A stretch of DNA of 64,000 nt, taken from the NCBI GenBank assembly GCA_934102355.1, contig CAKOSO010000001.1, positions 124,001 to 188,000 on the forward strand, written 5' to 3'. Origin of the DNA: an uncultured Bacilli bacterium. Its GTDB lineage: Bacteria > Bacillota_I > Bacilli_A > RF39 > UBA660. Below the pieces are notes generated by a model. The model did not search any database. It worked only from the letters and a program-made list of their open reading frames with translations, and had not been told where the DNA came from. Made by a program: the position numbers and the translations under genes. This document shows, piece by piece, positions 32,189-40,533 of the stretch (positions within the stretch are counted from its first letter, which is position 1; every line of letters starts with the position of its first letter).

Positions 32189-33332
32189 ATGATTTACTCT
32201 TAAATCTTGCTATTATATTATTTATTACTATAAATAAAATTGAAAAACCAATTAGTACTAATATATTTATAACAATTTGTTGTATAGATTTTGTATTCAT
32301 TACCTCTATCTTCTGTAATAAATCATTTGTATTTATAAACCAATATGATGGTAATATATGTGCAATATTTATTACAGATTGTGGTAAAAACTCTGTAGGA
32401 ATAAAAGCACCACATAAAAATGCTTGACCTAACGCTACAATATTAACAACACCACCAACGGCATTTTTATTATTTACAAGTGTAGATATCAAAAGTGCTA
32501 AAGAAAGAGAACAAAATGAAAATATAAATGAGTTTAATAAATAAAATAATCCTTTCAAATTTAAGAAATTTACTTTTAATATTATTACACCAAGAATTAC
32601 ATATATAAACCATACTAATACAGCATAACATAAACTTGCTAAAAGTATTAATCTATTATGTTTTTTATAATCCATACTACTAACAATTGTTCTAAGTTTT
32701 ACTTCTTTTTTATTAAAACTTGCTAAGTTTAAACACACTATAAATAATATTACAGCCATAATACTATAACTTGCATAGTTAAAATATCTTGATACTTTTT
32801 CTTCTTTAGTTTGATCTAATTTAGAAGTTACTTCTACATTTACATTTTCACTTAAACTATCATTTATAGATTCAATTAATTGATCTTCATCACTTATATA
32901 CTTTCTATAAACATTTTGTACCTTTAAATATCTTTTTAGCATTATATCTGCTAATGAAGCATCATAATTTCCAGTTGTCTTAATTTCTATTTCTGGAACC
33001 TCACCATTTAAAACTTCATTTCTATATCCATCTTTTATATAAATAACATAACTTACTTCTCTATAGAATAATGCATCATCTAAAGCATCTTCATTATTTT
33101 TTAATGTAATTACTTTAGAATTATCTTTTATATAATCAATTAAATTCTTAGTTAATCCAACTTCTAAATCATTATTTACAATTACCACACTTGGTTTACT
33201 ATTTGAAAATGTCGTATTGTTATTATTACTTGATATATTTATTCCACTAAATGACACTAATAACACTGTATATAGAATTACTAACCATCTATATTTCTTA
33301 ATTATTTTCCAAAATGTCTTAAATACTGTCAT
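32187..33332 (-). CDS. ABC-2 type permease
   Basis: 381 residues: one N-terminal membrane helix (about 15-30), a large extracytoplasmic loop of about 140 residues (NSKPSVVIVNNDLEVGLTK), then five helices at the C-terminal half. This is the ABC-2/DrrB-YhgE architecture. SLALLISTLVNNKNAVGGVVN and LPSYWFINTNDLL are typical of the conserved core. It overlaps the preceding permease gene by 14 bases and probably pairs with it in one exporter. Confidence 0.82.
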   Translation of the reverse strand: MTVFKTFWKIIKKYRWLVILYTVLLVSFSGINISSNNNNTTFSNSKPSVVIVNNDLEVGLTKNLIDYIKDNSKVITLKNNEDALDDALFYREVSYVIYIKDGYRNEVLNGEVPEIEIKTTGNYDASLADIMLKRYLKVQNVYRKYISDEDQLIESINDSLSENVNVEVTSKLDQTKEEKVSRYFNYASYSIMAVILFIVCLNLASFNKKEVKLRTIVSSMDYKKHNRLILLASLCYAVLVWFIYVILGVIILKVNFLNLKGLFYLLNSFIFSFCSLSLALLISTLVNNKNAVGGVVNIVALGQAFLCGAFIPTEFLPQSVINIAHILPSYWFINTNDLLQKIEVMNTKSIQQIVINILVLIGFSILFIVINNIIARFKSKS

Positions 33333-34491
33333 ACTTTTGCCTCCTTAATCCATTTAGAGATAAAAGTATCATTATTACTGAAAATACCACTAAACTTATA
33401 ACATCAAAATAATATCTATTTAACGTATTGTAATAATAAAGTGAATACAATCCATCTGTTATCATACTAGCAGGATTTATTAAATTTATTATTGGTACAT
33501 TTTTATCAATCACATACTTTAACACCATTCCTGTCATTCCTGATAAAGTACACCACAACATTGTTGTTGCTATTAAAATTCCTGTTTTAACATTTTCATT
33601 TGTTTTAAATAAAGTTGATAATGCAACTCCATATGATAAACTTGCTAATGAACCAGTTGCAACTAATAATATTAAAAGTGGAAGATTCTTACCATAGTCT
33701 ACTTTAAGAATAAATATTGTATATAAAATTAATATTGTCATTCCTATTATTTGCACCACATAACTAGCAAGAAGACTTCCAAAAATCATTGTTAATTTAC
33801 TAGTTTTTGACACTGAAGTTCTTTTTCCCACACTATCCATATTAGGTAGTTTTTTATTTGTTATATACATTGAAATAAGTCCACCATATAAACATGCCAT
33901 TGCAATAAGAGTATAATACTCTATCATAGTATAACTAATATTCTTATTAGTAGTATTTTTAAGTACTATATCACTTTCGTTTATGCTTTTATTAATATTT
34001 TTATATATCTTTTGATAATCTATCTCAGTACTTTCACTATTTTTTAACTCATTTTCAAATAGCTTTTCATACATCTTTTTATTACTATTTATCTCATCAA
34101 CAGTAAGTCTTAAAACAGTTTCTTCTGTACCACTTGACGATACAGTTATATTTTCTTTATCATCAAAAAACTCTATATACCCAACTATTTTATCATTACT
34201 TAGTAAATAATTACATTCATCTTTTGTTGTATATTTAATGTTATACATATAATTATCACTATTTTTATCACTTAACTCTTTAAAAGTTTTTTTAAATATC
34301 TCATCACTATTAAATACTTCATTATCTACTATAGCTATATCTATAATTTGTAACTTTTCACTACTTTCTATATTAGAAAAAGCCATATGAAAGAATGTTC
34401 CTAATATTATTGGAAAAGCAAAAGTCCAAAAAAGTAGTGCCTTACTTCTTAATAAAACTTTTAAAGAATACTTAAAATTATGAAAGAACAT
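33319..34491 (-). CDS. ABC-2 type permease
   Basis: 390 residues with the same layout as the next gene: an N-terminal helix (about 17-35), a loop of about 150 residues outside, then five or six helices (LASYVVQIIGMTILILY, LLWCTLSGMTGMVLKYV-like). It forms a likely heterodimer with the 381-residue permease, driven by the ATPase at 34491-35429, whose stop overlaps this start. Substrate unknown; family members export antibiotics or lipids. Confidence 0.82.
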   Translation of the reverse strand: MFFHNFKYSLKVLLRSKALLFWTFAFPIILGTFFHMAFSNIESSEKLQIIDIAIVDNEVFNSDEIFKKTFKELSDKNSDNYMYNIKYTTKDECNYLLSNDKIVGYIEFFDDKENITVSSSGTEETVLRLTVDEINSNKKMYEKLFENELKNSESTEIDYQKIYKNINKSINESDIVLKNTTNKNISYTMIEYYTLIAMACLYGGLISMYITNKKLPNMDSVGKRTSVSKTSKLTMIFGSLLASYVVQIIGMTILILYTIFILKVDYGKNLPLLILLVATGSLASLSYGVALSTLFKTNENVKTGILIATTMLWCTLSGMTGMVLKYVIDKNVPIINLINPASMITDGLYSLYYYNTLNRYYFDVISLVVFSVIMILLSLNGLRRQKYDSI

Positions 34492-35429
34492 TAATCTCTT
34501 AATCCCTTTCCTGTTAATTCTAGGAACACATCATTTAAAGTTGGTCTTTCTGAGAAAATTTTATTATATATAACATTATTTTCTTTCAAGAAATCAATTA
34601 ATTCTCCTAGATTGTTTTTGCCTTGTTTATATGTTATTACTAATGTATTATCATTAAATTTTACATTATCTACTGTTTTTAATTTTTCAATTTTTTCAAT
34701 TATTTTACTTTCAATATCACTTAACTCTATAGTTATTTTTTCTTCAATATTTGCTCTTTTCTTTAATTCATCAGATGTGCCTTCTGCAATTATTTTTCCT
34801 TTATCTAATATGATAATACGATCACAAAGTATTTCTACCTCTTCCATATAATGTGTCGTATAAAGAATAGTTGAACCACTTTCTCTTAACTTTTTAATTC
34901 CATCTAATATATTATTTCTACTTTGTGGATCAACTGCTACAGTTGGTTCATCTAAAAATATTAACTTTGGTTTATGAGCTATACCACACGCTATATTTAA
35001 TCTTCTAAGTAATCCTCCAGATAATTGTTTTGGATAAAATTTCTTAAAATCATTTAAACCAACTAATTCAATTGCATCTTCAATACACTTTTTTCTTTCT
35101 TTCTTATCTTTAATATAAAGTCCACAAAAATAATCTATATTTTCATAAACAGTTAACTCATCAAATACAGAAACTTCTTGGAAAATTACCCCTATTTTAC
35201 TTTTAATATCATAAGAAGTTGGAGTCATCTCTTCTCCAAATATCTTAATACTTCCTTTTTGAAAATTCAGTAATGAGAGCAAACAATTAATTGTTGTTGT
35301 TTTACCACTACCATTTGGTCCTAAAAGTCCTAAAATCTCTCCTTCTTTAACTTCAAAAGATAAATCATCTATCGCTTTTACCTTTTTATATGATTTAGTT
35401 AAGTTTTTAACTTCTATTATATTATTCAT
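34491..35429 (-). CDS. ABC transporter ATP-binding protein (DrrA-like)
   Basis: 312 residues: Walker A GPNGSGKTT, Q-loop, signature LSGGLLRRLNIA, Walker B LIFLDEPT, switch His in ILYTTHYMEE, and a C-terminal DrrA-type extension of about 90 residues. It powers the two permeases that follow. It shares the operon with a second, different ATPase-permease pair. Confidence 0.93.
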   Translation of the reverse strand: MNNIIEVKNLTKSYKKVKAIDDLSFEVKEGEILGLLGPNGSGKTTTINCLLSLLNFQKGSIKIFGEEMTPTSYDIKSKIGVIFQEVSVFDELTVYENIDYFCGLYIKDKKERKKCIEDAIELVGLNDFKKFYPKQLSGGLLRRLNIACGIAHKPKLIFLDEPTVAVDPQSRNNILDGIKKLRESGSTILYTTHYMEEVEILCDRIIILDKGKIIAEGTSDELKKRANIEEKITIELSDIESKIIEKIEKLKTVDNVKFNDNTLVITYKQGKNNLGELIDFLKENNVIYNKIFSERPTLNDVFLELTGKGLRD

Positions 35430-35440
35430 ATTAATCCTTT

Positions 35441-37066
35441 CTAAATATTTATTTTCTTTATCTTTTTATTGCCATATTTTTTAAGTACATTCCACAAAAC
35501 AATAGTAATAACTAATATTAATACTGTTGTTAATACAACCGACAAACTACATGATGTAATATTTGATAACAATACTACACTTAATATAAGTAATATTGCA
35601 ATAAGCATTCCTCCAAATACTGAAACCATCGAACTTGCACTTTGTTTTACTACTTCTGCATCTGATGTAGCATCCATCTTCGGATACTTTAAATTAATAA
35701 TAAGTCCAAATATCGCTATTAACGTTGGCATAATAACTGTAACAACTAATGTTGTTATTATAAAAATAATGCTAGGTCTAAAGAAAATAAAGAAAATTAC
35801 ATCGCTTAAAAAAATTATCGGAATACTAATTAAATTACTACATAATATTTTCGAAAAAAATATTTCTTTTGATGTTATTGGTAAACATTTTGTTATATTA
35901 AAACTTTTTCCCTCAATCGAAATTGATGAAGAAGTAATCTGTGTTAATGATGATGTTAATACAACTAAACAATAAAATATTATTGGCATTAAATTCAATA
36001 ATGTTTTACTTGAAATACCTAATCCTTGTCCTTCTGTTACTAAATTTACTACAGCATCTATATTAATACACATTGCAATAGTTGCAATAAGCATTAAAAC
36101 AAGTCCCACTAAAGTATTAAACATATATACATTTGAAGAAAAATATTTCTTTATTTCTTTTTTTACTAAAGCCTTTAAATGACTATTTTGTCTATATTCT
36201 AATTTTTTATTTTTATTTTTAATAGTAGAATACCCAGTTGATTTAGATATAATATTAAAATAATATTTACTAATTATTAATATAGATAGCACTAATGGTA
36301 CAATCGTTATACAAAGTAATTTTATTAAAGTTACAATATCAAATTTTTGAATCAAATTTAAATATGCCCCAATTGGATAATAAACTTTAATTATTACATC
36401 ATTTATACTAGTTGCCTTTGCTACAACATTTTTAATTATATTATTAGTATTTAATGACAAATACATAAGAAGTGCAAAGAAAATCATAGTTAACACCATT
36501 TGTGCTGCTTTTTTAGATTTAAAATTAACTGATATTTTCTTAATAATAAACCCAATAAAACTTGCAATTATCGTTGGAATAATTGGTATTAAAAAAGTCA
36601 TTAAAATTGATATAAAATAAAAAGTTATTCCTGGATGTTCATAATAAATATAAATTGCATACCCAGGTAATATAAATATTAAATTATATAGATATTGAAA
36701 TATATATAATTTTATTAATCTTGCCATCACTATTGTTGATTTACTTATTGGTAATGAAAACAATAAATCATTATCTTTATTTTCAAATAATATACCTTGT
36801 GATTTATAAATACCTTCAACTAATGTAAATAAAGTTGGTACCAAAAGTGATATGGTCAATAATATATAAGTTAAATTGAGTTTAGATAGTTCATTAGCTA
36901 GCAAAGCTAAATATGTTCCAATCGCATACATGATTATTAATGCAAGTACTAATGGTAACATAAGACTTCTACCCCTACTTTTACTTTTTTTATTCTTTAT
37001 ATTGTATTTAAACAAGTTCATATCTTGTGATAAAATTGCCTTTAATAATGATTTTAACTTTTTCAT
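35441..37066 (-). CDS. Large ABC exporter permease
   Basis: 541 residues with about 12 membrane helices in two halves and a basic stretch (KNIKNKKSKSRGRSLM) at the N-terminus. Long ABC permeases of this kind normally work as a single chain with a YxlF/YtrB-like ATPase, whose gene is immediately upstream and abuts this start. Substrate unknown. Confidence 0.8.
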   Translation of the reverse strand: MKKLKSLLKAILSQDMNLFKYNIKNKKSKSRGRSLMLPLVLALIIMYAIGTYLALLANELSKLNLTYILLTISLLVPTLFTLVEGIYKSQGILFENKDNDLLFSLPISKSTIVMARLIKLYIFQYLYNLIFILPGYAIYIYYEHPGITFYFISILMTFLIPIIPTIIASFIGFIIKKISVNFKSKKAAQMVLTMIFFALLMYLSLNTNNIIKNVVAKATSINDVIIKVYYPIGAYLNLIQKFDIVTLIKLLCITIVPLVLSILIISKYYFNIISKSTGYSTIKNKNKKLEYRQNSHLKALVKKEIKKYFSSNVYMFNTLVGLVLMLIATIAMCINIDAVVNLVTEGQGLGISSKTLLNLMPIIFYCLVVLTSSLTQITSSSISIEGKSFNITKCLPITSKEIFFSKILCSNLISIPIIFLSDVIFFIFFRPSIIFIITTLVVTVIMPTLIAIFGLIINLKYPKMDATSDAEVVKQSASSMVSVFGGMLIAILLILSVVLLSNITSCSLSVVLTTVLILVITIVLWNVLKKYGNKKIKKINI

Positions 37067-37776
37067 TATTTTTCCTCCAACTCTAAGAATACTTGTTCTA
37101 GAGATTCATCACCTTTAATATCTTTCATTTTTCCTGTTTTTACAATTTTACCATCTTTAATTATTGCAACCCTATCACATAACTTTTCAGCTACATCCAA
37201 TATATGAGTTGAAAAGAAAATTGTTTTTTTATCCTTACACATTTCTTTCATAACTTGTTTCATATCAAATACAGCTTTTGGATCAAGTCCTACAAATGGC
37301 TCATCCATTATCAGTACATCTGGATTATGTGCTAATGCTGATATTAAAGCAACTTTTTGCTTCATACCATGAGAAAAAGAAGAAATCTCATCATTTAAAT
37401 TATTCTCTAACTCAAACATTTTTGCATATTTTTCTATATTAGCTTTTCTCACACTACTACTTGTATCATACATATCACAAATAAAATTTATAAAATCAAT
37501 TGCTTTCATATTTTCATATAAATCTGGATTATCTGGTACATACGCAATTTGTTTTTTACATTCAATTTCATCAGTTTTTATAGATTTATTATTAATTAAA
37601 ATATCTCCCTCTTCGAAGTCTAATATACCTACAATTGATTTAATAGTTGTTGTTTTACCTGCCCCATTATGACCAATAAAAGCAAATATCTCACCATCAT
37701 TTACAGTAAATGAAATATTATCTATTGCTTTTTTGGTATCATTATAACTTTTTGTAACATTTTTTATTTCAATCAT
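37066..37776 (-). CDS. ABC transporter ATP-binding protein
   Basis: 236 residues: Walker A GHNGAGKTT, signature FSHGMKQKV (instead of LSGGQ), Walker B VLIMDEP, and IFFSTHILDVAEKLC with the switch His. It is the ATPase of the 541-residue permease encoded next. The SHG signature is common in YxlF/YtrB-type exporters. Confidence 0.93.
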   Translation of the reverse strand: MIEIKNVTKSYNDTKKAIDNISFTVNDGEIFAFIGHNGAGKTTTIKSIVGILDFEEGDILINNKSIKTDEIECKKQIAYVPDNPDLYENMKAIDFINFICDMYDTSSSVRKANIEKYAKMFELENNLNDEISSFSHGMKQKVALISALAHNPDVLIMDEPFVGLDPKAVFDMKQVMKEMCKDKKTIFFSTHILDVAEKLCDRVAIIKDGKIVKTGKMKDIKGDESLEQVFLELEEK

Positions 37777-37790
37777 TTTATTCTCCCTAA

Positions 37791-38483
37791 TTAAAGTTCT
37801 TTAATATTTACTCCACCAAATACACAAGTTGCATCAATATAAATTGTATGAACATTTTTAGCATTTTTATCATCTATCTTCTTATTATCAATTCCACCAA
37901 AGAAAGAATTAGATTTTGTTTTTATTCTTACATTTTTTGGTACATAAATTTCAATTCCTGCAAATACTGCTTTAACATTTATTACTAAATCATTTTTAAT
38001 AACAGCTTTTCTAAGATCACACTTTATATCACCAAATGTTGCTATTAAATCAGCTCCATTAAATTCTTCATCATCAAAATTTATTTTTTCTGAAGAAAAC
38101 GCTATATTATATCTATTATCTTTTGGTCTTTCTTTATTTAATTTTTTAATCTCATTTTGTATATCTTTATTTATAAAACTTTTTAATATAAATGATATTC
38201 CGATTATTATTAATATAAGTGGAATTATAAGTTTCCATAGCATTTCAAACTCTAATAACTTTTGACAACATAGAAGAAGTAACACCCCAATTGTCATACC
38301 AATTATACTTCCTAATTTTTCTTTATCAGTAATTAAACCAATAAAACACGGAATTATAATTAAAAGTGTCCACCAACCTCTAAAAAATATTTTTATACTT
38401 ATTATACCTAATACATTACATCCTATTACTACACCAATTAATATTAAAATAATACCCCATAATACATTACTTAATTTTTTCAT
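37791..38483 (-). CDS. LiaF-like membrane protein
   Basis: 230 residues: three or four helices in the first 105, then a cytoplasmic or surface beta-helical domain (NGADLIATFGDIKCDLRKAVIKN, AVFAGIEIYVPKNVRIKTKSN, ATCVFGGVNIKEL), the LiaF/DUF2154 pattern. In Bacillus, LiaF restrains the LiaRS envelope-stress system; here it follows a TetR gene (ATGA overlap) and precedes two exporters, so a role in sensing envelope damage or antibiotics is inferred. Confidence 0.78.
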   Translation of the reverse strand: MKKLSNVLWGIILILIGVVIGCNVLGIISIKIFFRGWWTLLIIIPCFIGLITDKEKLGSIIGMTIGVLLLLCCQKLLEFEMLWKLIIPLILIIIGISFILKSFINKDIQNEIKKLNKERPKDNRYNIAFSSEKINFDDEEFNGADLIATFGDIKCDLRKAVIKNDLVINVKAVFAGIEIYVPKNVRIKTKSNSFFGGIDNKKIDDKNAKNVHTIYIDATCVFGGVNIKEL

Positions 38484-39085
38484 ATTTCCACTCCTTTATC
38501 TTTTAATACCCACTTGTTATCCCTATTTTCTTCAAGTAACATTAATGCCTGAAATTCATCAGATAATAGTTTTTTTATTTGCTCATCTGATAAATTTACT
38601 GTATCATTAGCAACTAACGTTGCAATACCATGAGAAAATATCCACATCTTTATATGAAATGTTGAAATATCTTCATCACTTAACTTTGTAGTATTTTTAA
38701 TTATTTTAGTTAATTTTTCATAGTCCTCTAAATCATTAGCAATAAAGTCCTCAAAATAACTCTTATTGCCAGTTGTAAATAATATTTGAAATAACTTCTT
38801 CTCATTCCTAGCAAACTTTATATAATTAATTCCAATCTGCTTATATGGCGGAATATCATCAGAAACCTTCTCCATAATTACTTTATAAAAATACTTCTCA
38901 ATCTTTTTATACAGTTCTTTATTTAATTCTTCAGTATTCTTAAAATAATAATATATTGGTCTTATAGAACAATTAATTTTCTTAGCTATTTCTCTATTAC
39001 TAACTTTTTCCAAACCATTGACTCTTGCTATTTCAAATGCTGATTGTAAAATAATTTCTTTAGTGATTTTTGCTTGAGTAGACAT
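38480..39085 (-). CDS. TetR family transcriptional regulator
   Basis: 201 residues. The N-terminal helix-turn-helix (KEIILQSAFEIARVNGLEKVSNREIAKKINCSIRPIYYYFKNTEELNKEL) is a standard TetR domain and the rest is the ligand domain. It is the first gene of the exporter operon and almost certainly controls it. A palindrome lies 36 bases upstream of the start. Confidence 0.9.
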   Translation of the reverse strand: MSTQAKITKEIILQSAFEIARVNGLEKVSNREIAKKINCSIRPIYYYFKNTEELNKELYKKIEKYFYKVIMEKVSDDIPPYKQIGINYIKFARNEKKLFQILFTTGNKSYFEDFIANDLEDYEKLTKIIKNTTKLSDEDISTFHIKMWIFSHGIATLVANDTVNLSDEQIKKLLSDEFQALMLLEENRDNKWVLKDKGVEI

Positions 39086-39120
39086 TAAAAACTCCTTTCT
39101 TGATAATATTACAAATATAT

Positions 39121-39136
39121 TGTATCATGCGATACA
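39121..39136. promoter_or_regulatory. Probable TetR operator
   Basis: The perfect 6-bp inverted repeat TGTATC-ATGC-GATACA sits in the promoter region of the tetR-exporter operon, a typical spot for autorepression. Confidence 0.65.
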
Positions 39137-39237
39137 TTTTAAGTATATAATTTTTTATAAAAACTTTAAACATTTAATTATAATAATCATTATATCAAAT
39201 ATGTCTTTTACCAAACTTTAGAAAATCTTAAAAAATA

Positions 39238-39266
39238 AAAGAAGATATAAGTTTTCTTCTTCTTAA
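39238..39266 (-). terminator. Intrinsic terminator of sodA
   Basis: The minus-strand AAGAAGA-loop-TCTTCTT stem is followed by TTATTTTTT. Confidence 0.7.
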
Positions 39267-39883
39267 AAATTTATTATATTTAAGTTTTTTACTATCTCAT
39301 TAGCATTTCCAAAATCAGATATAGCCCTAAAATTATCTATATACAACCCTTTTTCATTTTTATAGTTTAAGTAATATGAATGTTCCCACATATCTATATT
39401 AAATAATGGTATATGCCCATATAATAATGGGGTTTCTTGATTAGATAAATTTATAATATCAAGTTCTCTATTTTCATTTAAAATTAAAAATGTATATCCA
39501 GATCCTTTTAATTTTAAAGCATTACTTTTAAACTCATTAAAAAACCTATCAAAACTTCCATATTTATTTTCTATCATTTGTTTTAATAATCCTTGAGGTT
39601 TTGTCTTTCTTTTGGAATTAATACTTTTCCAATATAAATCATGGTTTAAAACCCCTCCAATATTATATAATATATCTTCTCTATCAGATGAATTGAATTC
39701 ATTAACGTGATAGATTAATTCACCTAATGAATAACGATAATCATAATTATTTTCTAATAATAATTTATTTAATTGATTTAAATAATTTTGTTCATGTTTA
39801 TTATAATGAAGTCCAACTGTATGCGTGTCAATAAAAGGTTCTAAACTTGAAAAATCATATGGTAATTGAGGTAATTGATACAT
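39263..39883 (-). CDS. sodA: Superoxide dismutase (Fe/Mn family)
   Basis: 206 residues. The metal ligands are all present and match E. coli numbering: His26 (LHYNKHEQNY), His81 (GGVLNHDLYW), Asp164 and His168 (NIDMWEHSYY). The GSGYTFLIL segment replaces the usual GSGWAWL. It removes superoxide using iron or manganese; metal choice cannot be told from sequence alone. GGGAGG precedes the ATG. Confidence 0.95.
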   Translation of the reverse strand: MYQLPQLPYDFSSLEPFIDTHTVGLHYNKHEQNYLNQLNKLLLENNYDYRYSLGELIYHVNEFNSSDREDILYNIGGVLNHDLYWKSINSKRKTKPQGLLKQMIENKYGSFDRFFNEFKSNALKLKGSGYTFLILNENRELDIINLSNQETPLLYGHIPLFNIDMWEHSYYLNYKNEKGLYIDNFRAISDFGNANEIVKNLNIINF

Positions 39884-40093
39884 ATAAATCCTCCCATATA
39901 TCTTATGTTTTATTTTGCTATATCATTACTTTTTCAAGTATAAATGAAATATCACTAAAGGTATAATTTTAAAATATGCCAATAGATTATTCTCATTTAA
40001 TATATTCTAAGATAAAGTGAACAAATTCAAACACTACACTTATTCATATAAATAAAAACATAAACAAAAAAATCTCTATTTGTTCCAAAAAAA

Positions 40094-40167
40094 TGGTGCT
40101 GGTACGGTGAATCAAACACCGATTTAAGCTTTACCATAGCCTTGTAATATCATTATACTATACCAGC
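40094..40167 (-). tRNA. tRNA-Thr (anticodon GGU) with A19-U56 elbow pair
   Basis: A 74-base cloverleaf: acceptor GCTGGTA with TACCAGC, discriminator A, CCA encoded. The anticodon stem AGGCT/AGCTT with loop ATGGTAA gives GGU, which reads ACC and ACU. The D-arm is GTAT-AATGAT-ATTAC, where the normal TGGT box reads TGAT, so G19 is A. The T-loop is TTTGATT, so C56 is T. The two changes are complementary. D-stem pair 13-22 is T-T. It is 1 base from the next tRNA gene. Confidence 0.9.
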
Positions 40168-40168
40168 A

Positions 40169-40244
40169 TGGTGCTGAAAATAGGACTTGAACCTACAACC
40201 TATCCCTTACGAGAGGATTGCTCTACCACTTGAGCTATTTCAGC
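40169..40244 (-). tRNA. tRNA-Thr (anticodon CGU)
   Basis: A 76-base cloverleaf: acceptor GCTGAAA with TTTCAGC, discriminator A, CCA encoded. Stem ATCCT/GGGAT with loop CTCGTAA gives CGU, reading ACG. The D-loop GG and T-loop TTCAAGT are normal, in contrast to the neighbour. Confidence 0.96.
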
Positions 40245-40287
40245 ATCTTATATATTTATTATATTGTATTTATGTTAAAAAATAAAG

Positions 40288-40318
40288 ATTAAAAAAAGCA
40301 CATTTTACTGTGCTTAGT
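40288..40318 (-). terminator. Intrinsic terminator of the YjcZ-like gene
   Basis: The minus-strand AAGCACA-GTAAAA-TGTGCTT stem is followed by TTTTT and overlaps the stop codon. Confidence 0.85.
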
Positions 40319-40460
40319 TACAACATCTGTTGTTTCTTTGATTACTATTTCCACAACCATTATTAAAAAATAATACAAAGAATATAATGATAATTATGAT
40401 CCAAACCCACCAACCATCACCATATCCAGAACCATATCCGTATCCAGGATAATTATACAT
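40314..40460 (-). CDS. YjcZ/SscA-like small Gly/Tyr-rich membrane peptide
   Basis: 48 residues: MYNYPGYGYGSGYGDGWW, then a hydrophobic segment of Ile and Phe, then an Asn-rich tail NNGCGNSNQRNNRCCN. A Tyr-Gly-rich head plus one membrane helix is the look of YjcZ-family sporulation-associated proteins. The Cys-containing tail is unusual for that family. AGGGGAG precedes the ATG. Its own terminator closes it. Confidence 0.6.
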   Translation of the reverse strand: MYNYPGYGYGSGYGDGWWVWIIIIIIFFVLFFNNGCGNSNQRNNRCCN

Positions 40461-40533
40461 AGTTATCTCCCCTTTCATTATTAGTATATTTGTTTACTTA
40501 AAATAAGTAGATAACTTATACCTATTTTTATTA

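Noticed and set aside
39173..39195. AT-rich palindrome similar to a PerR/Fur box between sodA and tetR
   Set aside because: The half sites are imperfect and it lies downstream of sodA, not in its promoter; such strings are frequent at this base composition.
40094..40167. Reading the odd tRNA-Thr as a pseudo-tRNA
   Set aside because: Acceptor, anticodon and T stems, discriminator and CCA are intact and the two elbow changes compensate each other; decay would not be expected to do that.
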